Below are positions 61,946 through 64,000 of a DNA stretch of 64,000 nucleotides, one piece after another. The stretch lies in assembly GCA_963720645.1 (NCBI GenBank), contig CAVRFX010000020.1, forward strand, positions 29,668 through 93,667, read 5' to 3'. Made by a program: the position numbers and the translations under genes. Below the pieces are notes generated by a model that worked only from the letters and a program-made list of their open reading frames with translations, had not been told where the DNA came from and made no database searches. The stretch is from RYN-230 sp963720645 (GTDB lineage: Bacteria > Actinomycetota > Actinomycetes > Streptosporangiales > Streptosporangiaceae). Positions within the stretch are counted from its first letter, which is position 1. Every line of letters begins with the position of its first letter.

Positions 61946-62929
61946 GTGATCGCACTGTCCCGCAGCGACTCCCGCGAGCCGACCGACCCGGGCCCCTCAG
62001 GCGACAAGCCGGTGCAGTACGCCTACCTGGGACCTGAGGGAACCTTCACCGAGGCGGCGCTGCTCGCCTTCGACCCGGGCGCGGCGGGCCACGCCATGCC
62101 GTGCGTGAGTATCCAGGCCACCCTCGATGCGGTGCGGAACGGGTCCGCGGAGCGGGGCATCGTGCCCATCGAGAACTCGGTGGAGGGGGCGGTCACCGCC
62201 ACCCTCGACGAGCTGGCTACGGGCCGGGATCTGGTGATCAGCGCGGAGGTGCCGCTGCCGGTGGCGTTCGCGCTGCTGGCCCGGCCCGGCACCGAACTCG
62301 GTGAGGTCGCGACGGTGGGCGGCCATCCGCAGGCGCAGGCCCAATGCCGGCGGTGGCTGGAGCGCAATCTCCCGCACGCGGCCTGGCGGCCCGCGTCGTC
62401 CAACGCCGAGGCCGCCCGCCAGGTGTCAGAGGGCCAGCTCGACGCGGCCCTGGCCGGCGAGTTCGCGGCCGGCATGTACGGTCTCGCCGTGCTGGTCCCC
62501 GGAACTCACGATCACGCGAACGCGGTGACCCGTTTCGTCGTGGTCAACCAGCCGGGCCCGCTGCCCGCGGCGACCGGGTCGGACCGGACTTCGCTGGTGG
62601 CGTTCCTGCGGGAGGACCATCCGGGCGCGCTGATGGAGATCCTCACCGAGTTCGCGGTGCGCGGCATCAACCTGGTCCGCATCGAGTCCCGGCCGACCGG
62701 CGACGGGCTGGGCAGGTACTACTTCTTCATCGACTGTGAAGGGCACGTGGACGACGCCCGGGTCGGCGAGGCGCTGATGGGCCTGCGCCGCGTCTGCGCG
62801 GATGTCCGGTTCCTGGGCAGCTACCCGCGGCACGACGGGGGCCGCACGCACGTCCGGCCCGGTACCTCGGATGGGGAGTTCGCGCAGGCGGCGGCGTGGC
62901 TGTCCCGGCTGCGCTATGGCCGGGTCTGA
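61946..62929 (+). CDS. pheA: Prephenate dehydratase
   Basis: A 327-residue protein. The N-terminal catalytic domain starts YAYLGPEGTFTEAAL and has VPIENSVEGAVTATLDEL and VTRFVVV (TRF motif); the C-terminal ACT regulatory domain reads SLVAFLREDHPGALMEIL, INLVRIESRPTGDGLG (ESRP phenylalanine site) and YFFIDCEGH. It makes phenylpyruvate for phenylalanine synthesis and is feedback-inhibited by phenylalanine. GTG at 61946 is the probable start after GCGAAGG. No attenuator is visible in front. Confidence 0.92.
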   Translation: MIALSRSDSREPTDPGPSGDKPVQYAYLGPEGTFTEAALLAFDPGAAGHAMPCVSIQATLDAVRNGSAERGIVPIENSVEGAVTATLDELATGRDLVISAEVPLPVAFALLARPGTELGEVATVGGHPQAQAQCRRWLERNLPHAAWRPASSNAEAARQVSEGQLDAALAGEFAAGMYGLAVLVPGTHDHANAVTRFVVVNQPGPLPAATGSDRTSLVAFLREDHPGALMEILTEFAVRGINLVRIESRPTGDGLGRYYFFIDCEGHVDDARVGEALMGLRRVCADVRFLGSYPRHDGGRTHVRPGTSDGEFAQAAAWLSRLRYGRV

Positions 62930-62974
62930 CCTGGGGCGGCCCAGCCGCTCTTACCGGTAGCGGCCCAGCCGGTC

Positions 62975-63526
62975 TTACAGGTAAGGGCCGGACCCCCGGG
63001 CCCCCTGCTGCGGGCCCGCCGCTTCCTCGGCGCTGCCGGGCATCATGCCCGGCGGCAGCGCCCGGCGCATCTGCTCCAGCTGCGCCCGCGCGGCCATCTG
63101 CTGCGCGAACAGCGTGGTCTGGATGCCGTGGAACAGGCCCTCCAGCCAGCCGACGAGCTGAGCCTGGGCCACCCTGAGCTCGGCCTCGCTCGGTACCGAG
63201 TCGTCGGCGAAGGGCAGGGACAGCCGCTCCAGCTCGTCGACCAGCTCCGGGGCCAGGCCGTCCTCGAGTTCCTTGATGGAGCTCTGGTGGATCTCGCGCA
63301 GCCGGGCCCGGCTCTTCTCGTCCAGCGGCGCGGCCCGGACCTCGTCGAGCAGCTGCCGGATCATGCTCCCGATCCGCATGACCTTGGCGGGCTGCTCGAC
63401 CATCTCCATGACCGGCCGCTCGCCCGTATTCTCGTCCTCGCCGCCGTCGGCGTCCACTGTGATGCCATCGGGGCCGACCACCACAACTTTGGCGCCCTGG
63501 CTGGCCTCCGGGTTGCGTTCGCTCAT
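62975..63526 (-). CDS. Bacterial proteasome activator Bpa/PafE
   Basis: A 183-residue protein: GAKVVVVGPDGITVDADGGE at the start, then a helical body with MRIGSMIRQLLDEVRAAPLDE, SRARLREIHQSSIKELEDGL, and VGWLEGLFHGIQTTLFAQQ. The C-terminus is GSGPYL, a variant of the GQYL motif that docks into the 20S proteasome and opens its gate. It is ATP-independent. ATG at 63526 is chosen. The next gene on the same strand is an oxidoreductase whose end is 75 bases upstream. Confidence 0.9.
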   Translation of the reverse strand: MSERNPEASQGAKVVVVGPDGITVDADGGEDENTGERPVMEMVEQPAKVMRIGSMIRQLLDEVRAAPLDEKSRARLREIHQSSIKELEDGLAPELVDELERLSLPFADDSVPSEAELRVAQAQLVGWLEGLFHGIQTTLFAQQMAARAQLEQMRRALPPGMMPGSAEEAAGPQQGARGSGPYL

Positions 63527-63600
63527 GCTCCTAGTCTTGCGCCTTCCGGATAGTAACTGCGCCAGGGGGGCATGAAGCGGCCCTGAACTCTGGCCGGGCA

Positions 63601-64000
63601 TCAGTTGACCAGCAGGATCTTCCCGACGTGCGAACCGTCGTCCAGCAGCCGGTGCGCCTGCGCGGCGTCGGCCATCGGCAGCTTGGCGCAGATGACCGGG
63701 ACCACCTTTCCGGCACTGATGAGCGGCCAGATGTGGTTCCGCGTGGCCGCGACCACCTCAGCCTTTTCCTCCGTGGTCCGGCTCCGCAACGTCGCGGCGA
63801 CGATGCTGGCGCGCTTGCGCATCATCAGCCCCAGGTCGATCTCGCCGCGGCTGCCGCCCCGCGTGGCCAGGAGGACCAGCCGTCCCCAGGAGGCCAGCGC
63901 GCCGAGGTTCCGGCTCAGGTAGGACGCGCCCATGATGTCGAGGATGACGTCGGCGCCATGCCCGCCGGTGAAGTCCAGCATGGTGGCGGTGAAATCGTCA
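63601..64000 (-). CDS. Zinc-type (quinone oxidoreductase) dehydrogenase, partial
   Basis: Only the C-terminal 130 residues are in the window; the gene continues beyond 64000. They include FTGGHGADVILDIMGASYL (the nucleotide-binding fold), LGALASWGRLVLLATRGGSRG and the end GSHVGKILLVN. This is a medium-chain dehydrogenase/reductase of the NADPH:quinone oxidoreductase group. Function cannot be refined. Confidence 0.85.
   Translation of the reverse strand, partial: DDFTATMLDFTGGHGADVILDIMGASYLSRNLGALASWGRLVLLATRGGSRGEIDLGLMMRKRASIVAATLRSRTTEEKAEVVAATRNHIWPLISAGKVVPVICAKLPMADAAQAHRLLDDGSHVGKILLVN

Noticed and set aside
1..64000. CRISPR arrays or cas genes
   Set aside because: No regularly spaced direct repeats with unique spacers and no Cas-like proteins were seen. 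The repeats found are short tandem or inverted ones.

Overview
The window is a 64 kb piece of a very GC-rich actinobacterial chromosome. The lineage markers are consistent: a crgA / pknB / pbpA / rodA(ftsW) / pstP / fhaB / fhaA block ending at tRNA-Leu(CAG), a proteasome activator (Bpa/PafE), a whole ECF and SigE-type sigma repertoire, a resuscitation-promoting-factor-like secreted protein, DUF6230/DUF6114 and DUF5324 proteins, and many GTG or TTG starts. It looks like a soil actinomycete (Streptosporangiales-like); I cannot name a genus.

Layout. 0-8 kb: sigma-factor remnants, a GNAT acetyltransferase, a phosphodiesterase, a fused pair of gene remnants, an ECF41/SigJ-like sigma factor, a TetR/MFS pair with three matching operators, an orphan GyrA-like protein and an Rpf-like protein. 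8-11 kb: a DsbA-like protein, then a fluoride riboswitch driving two FluC channel subunits and a DUF190 protein. 11-16 kb: an orphan histidine kinase, a phosphatase, a pair of palindromic intergenic repeats, and an epimerase-remnant / pyrimidine reductase / flavin reductase operon. 16-17.3 kb: trpS preceded by a ten-residue leader peptide with tandem Trp codons and an attenuator. 17-28 kb: peptidase E, MaoC, PPOX, methyltransferase, pentapeptide-repeat, DUF2252, ATP-dependent DNA ligase and a DUF6230-DUF6114-secreted protein operon. 28-38 kb: cyclophilin, rhomboid, then the cell-division and cell-wall Ser/Thr kinase operon and tRNA-Leu. 38-44 kb: amine-oxidase-like flavoprotein, universal stress protein, Fpg/Nei glycosylase, subtilisin-inhibitor-like lipoprotein, and a complete ISKra4-type insertion sequence with a 9-bp target duplication. 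44-56 kb: GH12-like glucanase, PAS/GAF histidine kinase, S53 protease, a polysaccharide ABC exporter divergent from a MarR regulator with twin operators, and two tandem large membrane proteins. 56-64 kb: RsbW-like and STAS proteins, arginine deiminase-like protein, GT2 glycosyltransferase, a ribbon-helix-helix / Fic-Doc toxin-antitoxin pair running into a Clp-N protein, pheA, bpa, and a zinc-type oxidoreductase cut by the window end.

A caveat affects the whole annotation. At least fifteen genes are split by what look like single-base indels, including genes expected to be essential or core (pknB, rodA/ftsW, pstP, fhaA, fhaB). Both halves are well conserved and the operon's start/stop overlaps are intact. 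The simplest reading is residual indel error in GC-rich sequence, not mass pseudogenisation. I give the span of the whole gene for such cases and mark where the reading frame changes. True remnants (large missing parts, unrelated halves fused) are marked as pseudogenes.

The most notable items are the trpS attenuator with an apparently leaderless leader peptide, the IS with a hidden Shine-Dalgarno and a candidate -1 frameshift site, the RHH/Fic-Doc module with its operator and in-frame continuation into a Clp-N protein, the stand-alone GyrA-like protein, and the well matched TetR and MarR operators.
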